Shown: in pieces, positions 7,319 through 16,139 of the stretch
Layout of the letters: every line of letters begins with the position of its first letter
How positions within the stretch are numbered: the first letter of the stretch is position 1
Assembly (NCBI RefSeq): GCF_011082085.1
Contig: NZ_CP041063.1
Location: 3,582,001-3,646,000 of the forward strand
DNA from: Bacillus sp. Cs-700
Lineage (GTDB): Bacteria > Bacillota > Bacilli > Bacillales > Guptibacillaceae
Reading direction: 5' to 3'
DNA: 64,000 nucleotides
The notes under the pieces: generated by a model
What the model was told of the DNA's origin: nothing
What the model saw: only the letters and a program-made list of their open reading frames with translations
The model's database searches: none
Program-made: the position numbers and the translations under genes

Positions 7319-8602
7319 TTGAATGACATACCACTGGATTCGATTCTTTTATTAGGTTCCTTATTACTGTTATCTGCTTTTTTCTCATCAGCTGAAACAG
7401 CCTATTCGAGTGTTAACAAGATTAGGTTAAGAAATTTCGCAGATGAAGGAAGGCGTGGAAGTAAAAGAGCTTTAGCCATTGCAGAAAACTTCGATAAAGC
7501 CTTATCAACGATTCTTATCGGAAACAATATAGTCAATATTGCTGCTGCTAGTATTTCAGCTGCTGTAGCAACTGAAATATTTGGCGGGAATGCTGGCCTC
7601 GTGATTAGTACGGTGTTCATGACTATTTTAGTCTTGATCTTTGGTGAAATACTTCCTAAATCGTTAGCAAAGGAACATGCAGAATCTTATTCATTAATGA
7701 TCGCAACGGTGTTATATGTTCTCATTAAGTTACTTGCACCTATTAATTTCTTTTTTGTTAAATTGAAAGTGTGGGTATCAAGTCTTTTTGCGAAAAACAG
7801 CGCAATGCCATCTGTTACAGAAGAAGAGTTAAAAGTGATGTTAGACATTAGTGAAGAAGAGGGCGTCATCGATAAAGAGGAAAGAGACCTTATTCATCGA
7901 TCGATGGATTTCGATGATACGCTTGCGGGTGAGGTTTTAACACCGCGAATTGACATCGTGGCCATTGATATTGATCAATCCGTAGAAGAAATGAAAGAAA
8001 TCTTCTTTGAAGAAAGGTTTTCAAGAATACCTGTCTACCAAGATAGTATTGATAATATTATAGGGATTTTAACGGAGAAAGAATTTTTTACTCACTTGAT
8101 TAAGTATCAAACGGTTGATATTAAAGAATTAATTCGAGAACCTCTGTTTGTGGTAGAATCAATGAAGATTTCCACTCTGTTACCGAAATTGCAAAAGGAA
8201 AAGGTACACATGGCCATTGTGCTAGATGAATTTGGTGGTACGTCAGGAATCGTGACATTAGAAGACGTACTAGAAGAGATTGTGGGAGAAATTTGGGATG
8301 AGCAAGATGAGAAATTCAGTACAATGCAGCGAATTTCTGATCGCAACTATCGCTTTGATGCTCAATTTCAGCTAGATGATTTCTTCGATTTAATGGAGGC
8401 GGCTCCACCTGAAAGTTCTTATCACACGATAGGTGGATGGGTCATTGAGAATCTCGGAACAGTTCCTAGTAACGGGGATTCCTTCTATTATGAAAATCTT
8501 AAAATTGTCGTCGAACAAGTCGAAGAGCGTCGCGTAAGAAAAATACTCGTAGAAGTGCTTCCTAAAGATCAAACATACGAAGGTATGATGGTAAGAGTAT
8601 AG
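7319..8602 (+). CDS. CNNM/HlyC-CorC family ion exporter, MpfA-like
   Basis: A 427-residue membrane protein with the order DUF21/CNNM transmembrane domain (about residues 1-190), a CBS pair (about 205-330; VLTPRIDIVAID, then the second repeat ending GTSGIVTLEDVLEEIVGE), and a C-terminal CorC_HlyC domain (about 345-425). In B. subtilis the closest functional model is MpfA (YhdP), a Mg2+ exporter; CBS domains sense Mg-ATP. The start is TTG 7319 (ATG 7323 is out of frame) with CAGGAGAG at 7302-7309. It follows the merR gene by 70 bp. The substrate is inferred from family only. Confidence 0.88.
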   Translation: MNDIPLDSILLLGSLLLLSAFFSSAETAYSSVNKIRLRNFADEGRRGSKRALAIAENFDKALSTILIGNNIVNIAAASISAAVATEIFGGNAGLVISTVFMTILVLIFGEILPKSLAKEHAESYSLMIATVLYVLIKLLAPINFFFVKLKVWVSSLFAKNSAMPSVTEEELKVMLDISEEEGVIDKEERDLIHRSMDFDDTLAGEVLTPRIDIVAIDIDQSVEEMKEIFFEERFSRIPVYQDSIDNIIGILTEKEFFTHLIKYQTVDIKELIREPLFVVESMKISTLLPKLQKEKVHMAIVLDEFGGTSGIVTLEDVLEEIVGEIWDEQDEKFSTMQRISDRNYRFDAQFQLDDFFDLMEAAPPESSYHTIGGWVIENLGTVPSNGDSFYYENLKIVVEQVEERRVRKILVEVLPKDQTYEGMMVRV

Positions 8603-8633
8603 AGTCTTATTCATCTCACATAAAAAACAACGA

Positions 8634-8662
8634 GAGCAGCTGAACCAAATGGCTGCTTCTTT
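8634..8662 (+). terminator. Weak hairpin terminator
   Basis: AGCAGC (8635-8640) pairs with GCTGCT (8652-8657), followed by TCTTTAT. It lies between the exporter gene and the kinase gene. Short stem, so moderate support only. Confidence 0.45.
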
Positions 8663-8677
8663 ATAATGGGGTAAGGT

Positions 8678-9478
8678 ATGAATAACTGGAGAAGGCGATT
8701 GAAACACCTTTATCGTTTTATTATCGATCGACCCTACAAGCCGCAGTTTCTAATTGCTAATCAATATGACGTGAAGCGTGTTATTGGGATGGGAAGTTAC
8801 GGAATAACGTATCTCTGTCAAAATAAAAAAACGAGAGAGCGTTGTGTCGTAAAGCAAATACGTCCAAGTAAACTGAAAAACAGTGACACTTCTTTCTATC
8901 AAATGGAGGCAGAGATACTGGCTTCTTTAGACCATGTTCGTATTCCTAAGCTCCATGATGCTTTTCTTTTTAACAGGAATCAGTTTTTAGTAATGGACTA
9001 CATTGAGGGTGTGAACCTCGAAGACCTTCTGTTTGATCAATACAATCAATTCAATGAACTGGAATCTCTCGAGTTTCTTAAAGGTTTGACCGATATTGTA
9101 GCTTATTTACATAAGCACGAGATCAGTCATGGTGATCTCCGAATACCAAATGTGATAGTAAAAAACGCTCAGCTTTATGTTATTGATTTTGGATTAGCCG
9201 TCTCATTGAAAGATAAGTCAGATCAGCAGGCGCTTGAGCTCATTCAAAAGGATTTATACGATCTAGGTGATTTTCTACTCTTCTTGCTTTACTCTTCTTA
9301 CGATCCAACCAGTAGAAAAGACCGTCCATGGACAGAAGAACTAACCATTCATCCCGCTACGGAACATTTCATAAAGCGACTGCTGCAGATTGAGACTAAA
9401 TTTGAAAGTATCGATCAGGTTCGCGATCATCTTCATCAAACAATAAGTATCATTCCTAATAATAAATCCAGCACCTGA
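8678..9478 (+). CDS. Ser/Thr protein kinase-like protein (YbdM type)
   Basis: A 266-residue, single-domain Hanks-type kinase without transmembrane or PASTA domains. Visible motifs: glycine loop GMGSYG, the VVKQ lysine, catalytic loop HGDLRIPN and metal-binding DFG (VIDFGLAV). The catalytic loop has Gly in place of the Arg of HRD and Arg in place of the usual Lys, while Asp and Asn are kept, so it is probably active but atypical. Size resembles B. subtilis YbdM. The ribosome-binding site is weak (GGGGTAAGG). It is monocistronic with a strong terminator overlapping its end. Confidence 0.82.
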   Translation: MNNWRRRLKHLYRFIIDRPYKPQFLIANQYDVKRVIGMGSYGITYLCQNKKTRERCVVKQIRPSKLKNSDTSFYQMEAEILASLDHVRIPKLHDAFLFNRNQFLVMDYIEGVNLEDLLFDQYNQFNELESLEFLKGLTDIVAYLHKHEISHGDLRIPNVIVKNAQLYVIDFGLAVSLKDKSDQQALELIQKDLYDLGDFLLFLLYSSYDPTSRKDRPWTEELTIHPATEHFIKRLLQIETKFESIDQVRDHLHQTISIIPNNKSST

Positions 9479-9508
9479 TCAATTGACAGGGTGCTGGATT
9501 TATTGTTA
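9461..9508. terminator. Strong bidirectional terminator
   Basis: Perfect 15-bp arms AATAAATCCAGCACC (9461-9475) and GGTGCTGGATTTATT (9490-9504). The kinase stop codon lies in the loop. It separates the kinase gene from the convergent small gene at 9506-9670. Confidence 0.85.
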
Positions 9509-9670
9509 GCTACTACTGCTTGCGCCTCTACGCTTATAACGATGACTGCCACCATAAGGCGAATGCTTTCGCCCGCTTGAGCTGCTTCTATGATAATGTT
9601 TTCTTTTGTGGCTACTTCCACTCGACTTCTTAATTTGTTTTTCGACTCGTTTTAATATTTTTTTAAACAT
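9506..9670 (-). CDS. Small basic Ser-rich protein, unknown function
   Basis: A 54-residue protein with a lysine-rich amphipathic start (MFKKILKRVEKQIKK) and a tail of Ser, Lys, Arg, His and Tyr ending in four serines. There is no cysteine and no hydrophobic segment. The composition suggests a nucleic-acid- or spore-associated protein, but this is a guess. The start at 9670 is favoured by AAAGGAG on the minus strand about 10 nt upstream; the frame runs further up to 9709 without a site. Confidence 0.6.
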   Translation of the reverse strand: MFKKILKRVEKQIKKSSGSSHKRKHYHRSSSSGRKHSPYGGSHRYKRRGASSSS

Positions 9671-9795
9671 GATCCTTGGTCTCCTTTCAGTTTCAAATCG
9701 TGTTCGCATGCAGAAAAGAAAGATAGACTAGATTCTTTATAGCATATCATAGAGTTGTGAAATGTCGCTAATTTTAAAAAGTAGAGTCATTTTGA

Positions 9796-11148
9796 TCAGT
9801 TAAGCGACTTAAAATACGTACAAACGGTTTCGATCCCTTTTGTGAAATTATCAATATGAAAATGTTCATTAGGCGCATGTAAATTTTCTGATGGGAGTCC
9901 GAAGCCCATAAGTACAACAGGAGCTTCAAGAACGCGAGCGAATACTTCAACGATTGGAATCGATCCACCTTCTTTAGGAAAGAGAGCACGCACGCCATAT
10001 ACCTTTTCATAAGCATCAGCCGCTTTTTGAATCATCGGATCGTTTGAATCAAGCGAGACGGGACGGGCCTGAATAAATTGATTCATTGTCATCGTTGTCC
10101 CAGTTGGTTGATGGTCGAGGAGGTGTTTTTCAATTAATTCATAGACGTGCTGAGGGTCCTGCTCCCCCACGAGACGACAGCTAATTTTACCTGTGGCTTC
10201 AGACGGTACAATGGTCTTAATGCCGTCACCCTGGTATCCACCTGAAACCCCGTTCAATTCAAGCGTTGGACGAATACCCGTCTGTTCCTTGAAAGTGAAT
10301 CCTTTTTCTCCAAATAAAGAAGTTAATCCGAGCTCTTGCTTCATTCCTTCATCATCGGACGGAATCTGAGCGATTTCTTCTTTCAATTCCTCTGTAAGTT
10401 CTGGCACACCTTCGTAAAATCCATCCACGGCAATGGCGCCATCTTCGCTGTGAAGACTATCGAGTAGACGAACAAGGGAATGAACTGCGTTTGGAACCCC
10501 ACCGCCGTATACACCAGAATGGAGATCCGTATTCGCTGTTTTCACCTTCACTTCCATCGCAAGCGCCCCACGTAACGATGTACAAATCGCAGGTAAGCCT
10601 TCTTTAATAAAGGAAGTATCTGAAATCACAACAGCGTCTGCAGCGAGTTTGTCTGTATTTTTTTCAATAAAAGGTCCAAGGTGTGGGCTGGCGATTTCTT
10701 CTTCCCCTTCAATACAGAACTTCACATTAACGGGAAGCTTGCCATCTTCTTGCATCAAGAGTTCCATCGCCTTGATATGAATAAACAGCTGACCTTTATC
10801 ATCTGTTGCACCGCGCGCATAGATTTTGTTGTCGCGGATAGTAGGTTCAAATGGTGGCGTTTCCCAGAGATCGAGTGGATCAGCGGGCTGCACATCATAA
10901 TGGCCATAGATCAGAATCGTTGGTTTTCCTTCTGCATGAAGCCAATCAGCGTAGACGATCGGATGACCGTCTGTTTCGATCACTTCAATATTTTCCATGG
11001 CGGCCTTTTCCAAAGAGTTCGCAACCCATTTAGCTCCTTTTTGAACATCTGATTTATGGGCAGGGACGGCTGAAATGCTTTGGATTTTCAGAAATTCCTC
11101 TAGTTCCTTCAGGTAAGAATCTTTATGTAATTCGATGGTATTTTTCAT
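9796..11148 (-). CDS. M20-family dipeptidase
   Basis: A 450-residue metallopeptidase of the M20 (carnosinase/dipeptidase) group. Motifs in order: YGHYDVQPADP (zinc-ligand His and catalytic Asp), GATDDKGQ (bridging Asp), CIEGEEEIASP (catalytic Glu and ligand Glu), a dimerisation domain with DLHSGVYGGGVPN, and ENLHAPNEH (final His ligand). It cleaves dipeptides in the cytosol; no signal peptide is seen. The start at 11148 has AAGGAGGT 7 nt upstream on the minus strand; the frame continues upstream to 11208 without need. Single gene, divergent from the fructan block. Confidence 0.9.
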   Translation of the reverse strand: MKNTIELHKDSYLKELEEFLKIQSISAVPAHKSDVQKGAKWVANSLEKAAMENIEVIETDGHPIVYADWLHAEGKPTILIYGHYDVQPADPLDLWETPPFEPTIRDNKIYARGATDDKGQLFIHIKAMELLMQEDGKLPVNVKFCIEGEEEIASPHLGPFIEKNTDKLAADAVVISDTSFIKEGLPAICTSLRGALAMEVKVKTANTDLHSGVYGGGVPNAVHSLVRLLDSLHSEDGAIAVDGFYEGVPELTEELKEEIAQIPSDDEGMKQELGLTSLFGEKGFTFKEQTGIRPTLELNGVSGGYQGDGIKTIVPSEATGKISCRLVGEQDPQHVYELIEKHLLDHQPTGTTMTMNQFIQARPVSLDSNDPMIQKAADAYEKVYGVRALFPKEGGSIPIVEVFARVLEAPVVLMGFGLPSENLHAPNEHFHIDNFTKGIETVCTYFKSLN

Positions 11149-11545
11149 AAATATAACCTCCTTAGTTAGGTTGTCTTTATTATAATCCAGAGATGGAAAT
11201 TTGCACATGAATCGAGCAATTTGTAGTGGGAAATTAAGGGGATTTGATAACAGGTCATTAACTTTTATATTAAAATTATGACATTGCAGTTAAGTGGTTG
11301 TCATATAAGATGGGTCTAAATGCCTCTGTGTGGAATCGATTCCTGATACTAAGGAACTATTTATTTTTGCAATGAAAGCCTTTTCGATGTCTAGTTGATA
11401 ACCGCTTTCTTGATTGACAGAATAAGGCTTTTCTATCTAAAGACCTGTAAGATTTCTCTTTTTTCGGGCGTATTGACGGGTTCACATATTTTCCATACAG
11501 TTATGGCGAACGAAACATTTTACTAAATTTTGAGGAGTGTGGCAG
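11149..11545. other. 397-bp intergenic region before the levansucrase genes
   Basis: It holds the minus-strand ribosome-binding site of the dipeptidase, the palindrome at 11332-11343, and a long-range inverted repeat AAAGCCTT (11375-11382) with AAGGCTTTT (11424-11432) enclosing 41 nt and followed by TCTATCT. The repeat could be a leader terminator or regulatory hairpin for the GH68 genes. No match to the RAT antiterminator of B. subtilis sacB was seen. The GH68 ribosome-binding site TGAGGAG is at 11531-11537. Confidence 0.5.
11332..11343. promoter_or_regulatory. 12-bp palindrome, possible operator
   Basis: GGAATCGATTCC is a perfect palindrome about 200 bp before the first GH68 gene. It resembles a LacI-family half-site arrangement and loosely a catabolite-response element, but the final cre position does not match. 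Candidate only. Confidence 0.3.
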
Positions 11546-12853
11546 ATGGGGAACGTGAAAAAGTCTTCTGTTTTTAAGGGGATTGCACTATCGACAATTA
11601 TGCTTGTAAGTGGATTTGCAGGCATGCCGTTATCTACGAATGCGGCAGAGGATGTAGAGACAGCAGTTTGGTCTCGTCAAGACGCGCAAGGTTATGATTT
11701 ATCGAAAGACAACACTGCACCTAACATCGACAACGTGGATGAAGTGGCTCCAGATTATTGGGTTTGGGACACATGGCCACTACGTAATCGTGACGGATCG
11801 ATTGCCCAGGTAAATGGTTACCAGGTTGTCTTTGCTCTTACAGCTTCTAAAGAATATACATGGAGCGGTCGTCACGACGAAGCTCAAATTCGCTACTTCT
11901 ACTCGAAGAACGGAAAAGATTGGAAAATGGGCGGACTCGCTTATGAAGCAGAAGATGCACTAGGCGCTCGCCAATGGGCAGGATCAGCAATGATGGATGA
12001 CGATGATAAGGTTCACCTTTTCTATACAGCAACTGGACGTAAAGGTGAAGAACAAACAACTTTTGAACAACGTCTTGCGAAGACAACGTTTGATATCGAA
12101 GCAGATAAGAAATCGAAATCTATTGAGCTAAGCAACTTTGGTGAGCATGAAATCCTTGCTGAAGCTGACGGTGAGTACTATGAAACGCAAGAACAAAAAA
12201 CAGGAAATATCATTTATTCATTCCGTGACCCATGGTTCTTCCAGGATCCTAAAACAGGAAAAGAATACTTAATCTTTGAAGGAAATACAGCAGGAGACGA
12301 CAAGTCACTAGACCCAGAAAACATTGGTGATGCTGATTTCCGTGAAACTCACAACGTACCAGCTGGCGCTGAAGATTACAACGGTAACGTTGGGATTGCT
12401 GAAGCACAGAACGAAGAGCTAACAGACTTTGAATTGCTTCCACCACTACTAGAAGCAAATGGTGTCAACCAGCAACTTGAGCGTCCACACATCCTTGTTA
12501 AAGGTGGAGAGTACTACCTCTTTACCATCACACATAAATTTACGTTTGCTCCTGGATTAACGGGTCCTGATGGTCTTTATGGCTTTACGAATGATTCTCT
12601 TCGCGGTGATTACGAGCCACTTAACGGTAACGGTCTTGTTGTGGCAAACCCTGAAGATGATCCATTTATGACATACTCTCACGCAGTTATGCCGAATGGT
12701 ACAGTGATCAGCTTTGTGAACGAGTATCGTGATGAAAACGGTGAGCTTCAGTTTGGCGGTACGTTTGCCCCAACGCTTAAACTTTCGATTCATGGTGATG
12801 AAACAAAAGTAACTGACGCACTTAAGCCAGGCCAAATCATGCCTTCACACTAA
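11546..12853 (+). CDS. Secreted levansucrase-type GH68 enzyme (copy 1)
   Basis: A 435-residue fructosyltransferase that acts on sucrose outside the cell. A signal peptide ends near STNAA (about residue 34). Catalytic residues are visible: nucleophile D75 in YWVWDTWPL, the stabilising Asp in FRDPWFF, and the acid/base Glu in QQLERPHI. Features such as WDTWPLRN, APGLTGPDGLYGF and EPLNGNGLVVANP match proteobacterial (Zymomonas/Erwinia-like) GH68 enzymes rather than B. subtilis SacB. Whether it makes levan or inulin cannot be read from sequence. ATG 11546 is chosen because TGAGGAG lies 8 nt upstream. It is first in a three-gene fructan block. Confidence 0.9.
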   Translation: MGNVKKSSVFKGIALSTIMLVSGFAGMPLSTNAAEDVETAVWSRQDAQGYDLSKDNTAPNIDNVDEVAPDYWVWDTWPLRNRDGSIAQVNGYQVVFALTASKEYTWSGRHDEAQIRYFYSKNGKDWKMGGLAYEAEDALGARQWAGSAMMDDDDKVHLFYTATGRKGEEQTTFEQRLAKTTFDIEADKKSKSIELSNFGEHEILAEADGEYYETQEQKTGNIIYSFRDPWFFQDPKTGKEYLIFEGNTAGDDKSLDPENIGDADFRETHNVPAGAEDYNGNVGIAEAQNEELTDFELLPPLLEANGVNQQLERPHILVKGGEYYLFTITHKFTFAPGLTGPDGLYGFTNDSLRGDYEPLNGNGLVVANPEDDPFMTYSHAVMPNGTVISFVNEYRDENGELQFGGTFAPTLKLSIHGDETKVTDALKPGQIMPSH

Positions 12854-12887
12854 AACTGGGAAACCAGATTAAAGGAGACTTACCCAT

Positions 12888-14216
12888 ATGAATAAGTTTT
12901 CAAAAACAGTAGCGACATCCGTTCTCGGATTCGCTACCCTGTTTTCAAGTTTTGCTCCGGCAACAAGCTTTGCAGCAGAAAGTGAAACATCGAACTGGAC
13001 AAGAGAAGATGCATCTAAAATTGTTCAAAACAAAGATAATACGGCTCCAGAAATTAACACAGAAGACCTTGAACAAATTGCGCCAGAGTACCATATTTGG
13101 GATACGTGGCCACTACGTAACAAAGATGGTTCGATCGCAACATTAAACGGCTATAAAGTGATTTTCTCGCTAACAGCACCAAGTGATGTATTACCTGGTA
13201 AGCGTCATGATATCGCTGAAATTCGCTACTTCGTTTCAAAGAACGGGAAAGATTGGAAGCTTGGCGGTACTGTTTTTAATGAAGAACAGGCACTAGGTTC
13301 ACGTCAATGGGCAGGTTCAGCCATGATTGAAGATGGCGAAATTAATTTCTTCTATACGGCAACAGGTCGTAAAGGCGAAGAGCAGCTAACTTATGAGCAG
13401 CGTCTCGTAAAGGCTTCTGCTGATGTCGATGCATCAAATAAGGGAATCGATTTCAACAACTGGTCTGATCATGAAGTGATTCTTGAGCCAGATGGCGAAT
13501 ACTACCAGACAATGGAACAAAGTAAGCAAGGAGACATTGCTTATGCATTCCGTGATCCGTGGTTCTTTGAAGATCCTAAAACAGGTGAAGATTACATCTT
13601 GTTTGAAGGGAACTCTGGCGGTACACCTGCTGAACGCTCTGTTGAACAAGAGCACATCGGTTCTGAAGACTTCGCTACAGTTGACGAAGTACCAGAAGAA
13701 TCAAAACTCTTTAACGGTAATATCGGAATCGCAAAAGCTGAAAACGATGATTACACAGAGTTTGACATCATGCCTCCACTGATGGAAGCAAACAGCCTCA
13801 ATCAGGAGCTTGAACGTCCCCATATCGTGACCAAAGGAAATAAATACTATCTTTTCACTGATACGCACAAAAACAAGTTTGCTCCAGGAATTACTGGTCC
13901 AGATGGTCTTTATGGCTTTGTATCGGATTCTCTAACATCAGACTATGAGCCTCTTAACGGAAGTGGTCTTGTTGTTGCAAATCCAGAGAATGAGCCTTAT
14001 CAAACCTATTCATGGATGGTTATGCCGAATGGTACAGTGATTAGCTTTGCTAACTTCTATGACCTAAACGGTTTAACAATCAATGAACTTGGCGCGCAGT
14101 CAGAGCAATATCAATTTGATCACTTTGGCGGAACATTAGCTCCATCTCTTAAACTTTCGATTCACAATGATGAAACGAAGATTTTAAAAGAAATGGATGC
14201 TGGCGTATTTAAATAA
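12888..14216 (+). CDS. Secreted levansucrase-type GH68 enzyme (copy 2)
   Basis: A 442-residue paralogue of the preceding enzyme, only 34 bp downstream and clearly a tandem duplicate. The signal peptide ends near TSFAA. The same catalytic positions are conserved: HIWDTWPLRN (nucleophile Asp), AFRDPWFF, and QELERPHI (acid/base Glu). It has a short extra segment near the C-terminus (DLNGLTINELGAQSEQYQFD) absent from copy 1, and differs near the substrate-binding region (MEQSKQGDIAYAF), so product or acceptor preference may have diverged. AAAGGAG precedes the ATG. A hairpin after its stop may reduce transcription into the GH32 gene. Confidence 0.9.
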   Translation: MNKFSKTVATSVLGFATLFSSFAPATSFAAESETSNWTREDASKIVQNKDNTAPEINTEDLEQIAPEYHIWDTWPLRNKDGSIATLNGYKVIFSLTAPSDVLPGKRHDIAEIRYFVSKNGKDWKLGGTVFNEEQALGSRQWAGSAMIEDGEINFFYTATGRKGEEQLTYEQRLVKASADVDASNKGIDFNNWSDHEVILEPDGEYYQTMEQSKQGDIAYAFRDPWFFEDPKTGEDYILFEGNSGGTPAERSVEQEHIGSEDFATVDEVPEESKLFNGNIGIAKAENDDYTEFDIMPPLMEANSLNQELERPHIVTKGNKYYLFTDTHKNKFAPGITGPDGLYGFVSDSLTSDYEPLNGSGLVVANPENEPYQTYSWMVMPNGTVISFANFYDLNGLTINELGAQSEQYQFDHFGGTLAPSLKLSIHNDETKILKEMDAGVFK

Positions 14217-14224
14217 ACGTGATG

Positions 14225-14259
14225 GTAACTGTCGGGGATAAGCTTCGACAGTTACTTTT
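14225..14259 (+). terminator. Terminator or attenuator between GH68 copy 2 and GH32
   Basis: Perfect 10-bp arms GTAACTGTCG and CGACAGTTAC followed by TTTTC. It sits inside the apparent operon, so it may give partial read-through. Confidence 0.8.
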
Positions 14260-14296
14260 CTATTTAGAGGCATGACAGACAGGAGAGCTTGATACT

Positions 14297-15871
14297 ATGA
14301 GAAAATGGTTGCTAGCTGTAGGCGTTATTGTTGTGATCGCCATTCTTATCTTTGCGAGCTTTAATGGCAGAAATGAATCGCCACAACAAGAAGAGAAAGA
14401 GCCTGAGATACCAACAGAATACAATCAGTCGCTACGTCCCCAGTTTCACTATACGCCAGAACAAAATTGGATGAACGATCCAAACGGGATGGTATATGTT
14501 GAAGGGAAATACCATTTGTTTTACCAGCATAACCCTACAGGAAATGAATTCGGAAACATGGGGTGGGGCCATGCGGTCAGTGAAGATCTTTATCACTGGG
14601 AAGAAAAACCGATGGCGCTAGAAGCGGTTGATCAGGGGATGATTTTCTCTGGTGGCGCGATTTATGACAAAACCAATACGAGCGGCCTTTTTGCAGAAGG
14701 AAAAGCGGGACTTGTGGCTTTTTATACAATAGCGGGCGAAGAACAAACGCAGGGTCTGGCTTATAGTGAAGATGGTGGAGAAACGTGGAAGAAATACCGG
14801 GGGAACCCGATCCTTCCGAACCCTGGGATCAAAGATTTTCGAGATCCTAAAGTGGTCTGGCACGAGGAGTCTGACAAGTGGATCATGCTTCTTGCTGCAG
14901 GAAATAAAGTGATTTTCTATGGTTCTGATAATTTAATCGACTGGGAGAAATTAAGTGAATTCGGCGTTGATCAGGGGGCACAGGGTGGCGTTTGGGAGAC
15001 GCCAGAACTTTTCCAATTACCGGTTGATGGCGATTCTTCTAATGAGAAATGGGTATTGCAGGTGGATATGAATCCAGGAAGTATTGCTGGCGGATCGGGT
15101 GGACAATATTTTATCGGTGATTTCGATGGAAAGACGTTCACAAGAGAAGGGGCAAAAGACGACATTAACTGGGTTGATTACGGCACCGATTTTTATGCGG
15201 CACAAGCTTTCAGCAACCATGAGGGCAATCCCATTTGGCTTGCCTGGATGAGTAACTGGATGTATGCGTCTGATTTACCGACAGATCCATGGAAGGGTGC
15301 CATGTCTTTACCACGTGAGGTTTCTTTGAAAGAAGTGAATGGAGAAACCCGTCTGATCCAAGAGCCAGCGGGTGAGATTGAGTCGAATCGTTCTAAGAAG
15401 TTAGTGGATTTATCGGATAAAGAAGTGGAAGGTCGAATGCCGCTTGATGATTTTAAGGCAAATACGTATGAAGTCGTTGCCGAATTTGATTTAGATACGT
15501 CAGGTGAATTCGGCTTCCGCGTTCGAAAAGGAGACGAAGAGGAAACGATTGTAGGATACGATTCAAAAAATAATCTTGCATTTGTTGATCGACAGAATAG
15601 TGGTGATACAAGTTTTCATGAACAGTTTCCTGGTGTGTATAGGGCACCGCTAGAACCAACGGAAGATGGAAAAGTAAAGCTTCACCTGTTTGTCGATCGC
15701 TCTTCTGTTGAGCTGTTTGCGAATGATGGAAAACGTGTCATGACAAATCGAATTTTCCCATCAGAAGATAGTGATGGTTTTGAAATCTATGCGATGAATG
15801 GAAAGGTGACGCTTGAATCTCTAGAAGTGTATGAGCTTGAATCATCTTGGAAAACGAGTGAAAAAGAGTAA
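14297..15871 (+). CDS. Membrane-anchored GH32 levanase/fructan hydrolase
   Basis: A 524-residue protein closest to the catalytic part of B. subtilis SacC, which removes fructose from levan, inulin and sucrose. Motifs: NWMNDPNGMVY (nucleophile Asp), KDFRDPKVVW (RDP motif) and GGVWETPELF (acid/base Glu; Thr replaces the Cys of the usual EC motif), then the beta-sandwich domain with FVDRSSVELFANDGK. The N-terminus is a single hydrophobic helix without a lipobox cysteine, so it is probably tethered to the membrane. It lacks the C-terminal fructan-binding module of SacC. Located after two GH68 genes, it likely recycles the polymer they make. Confidence 0.9.
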   Translation: MRKWLLAVGVIVVIAILIFASFNGRNESPQQEEKEPEIPTEYNQSLRPQFHYTPEQNWMNDPNGMVYVEGKYHLFYQHNPTGNEFGNMGWGHAVSEDLYHWEEKPMALEAVDQGMIFSGGAIYDKTNTSGLFAEGKAGLVAFYTIAGEEQTQGLAYSEDGGETWKKYRGNPILPNPGIKDFRDPKVVWHEESDKWIMLLAAGNKVIFYGSDNLIDWEKLSEFGVDQGAQGGVWETPELFQLPVDGDSSNEKWVLQVDMNPGSIAGGSGGQYFIGDFDGKTFTREGAKDDINWVDYGTDFYAAQAFSNHEGNPIWLAWMSNWMYASDLPTDPWKGAMSLPREVSLKEVNGETRLIQEPAGEIESNRSKKLVDLSDKEVEGRMPLDDFKANTYEVVAEFDLDTSGEFGFRVRKGDEEETIVGYDSKNNLAFVDRQNSGDTSFHEQFPGVYRAPLEPTEDGKVKLHLFVDRSSVELFANDGKRVMTNRIFPSEDSDGFEIYAMNGKVTLESLEVYELESSWKTSEKE

Positions 15872-15883
15872 GAATTTATGTTG

Positions 15884-15920
15884 AGAGCGGTCATCTGCGA
15901 TAAAGATGACCGCTCTTTCT
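15884..15920 (+). terminator. Strong terminator of the fructan block
   Basis: Perfect 13-bp arms AGAGCGGTCATCT (15884-15896) and AGATGACCGCTCT (15904-15916) followed by TTCTTTT. Confidence 0.9.
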
Positions 15921-15950
15921 TTTAGAAGAACTTTTATTGAGAGAGGATTT

Positions 15951-16070
15951 TGTTATTTCCGCGGATTTCGAAATATATCCTCGATATTTATTTTTATTCC
16001 GCGAAAACCACAATATATCTGCGATATTCTCAGTAATTCCTCGAAATGCTCGATAATCGAAAATAAATAG
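15951..16070. repeat. Degenerate tandem array, exact 20-bp period, six units
   Basis: Starting at 15951 the sequence divides into six consecutive 20-bp units sharing a core near TATNTCCNCGAWAT (for example AAATATATCCTCGATATTTA and TTTTTATTCCGCGAAAACCA). Alternating units are better matched to each other. The array fills the gap between the GH32 terminator and the next gene. No coding potential is apparent. Confidence 0.75.
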
Positions 16071-16139
16071 GTCCTTAGAAGTGGTTTCCTTTTCTTGGAT
16101 TGGGGAACAAATAGCTATCTTGTAAATAATGGGGGATGT

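Noticed and set aside
10681-11052. 123-codon plus-strand frame inside the dipeptidase gene
   Set aside because: It is antisense to a conserved M20 gene, has no ribosome-binding site and no family resemblance.
11149-11545. SacY/LicT-type antiterminator (RAT) in the levansucrase leader
   Set aside because: No sequence like the B. subtilis sacB RAT was found, and the GH68 enzymes are of a different type.
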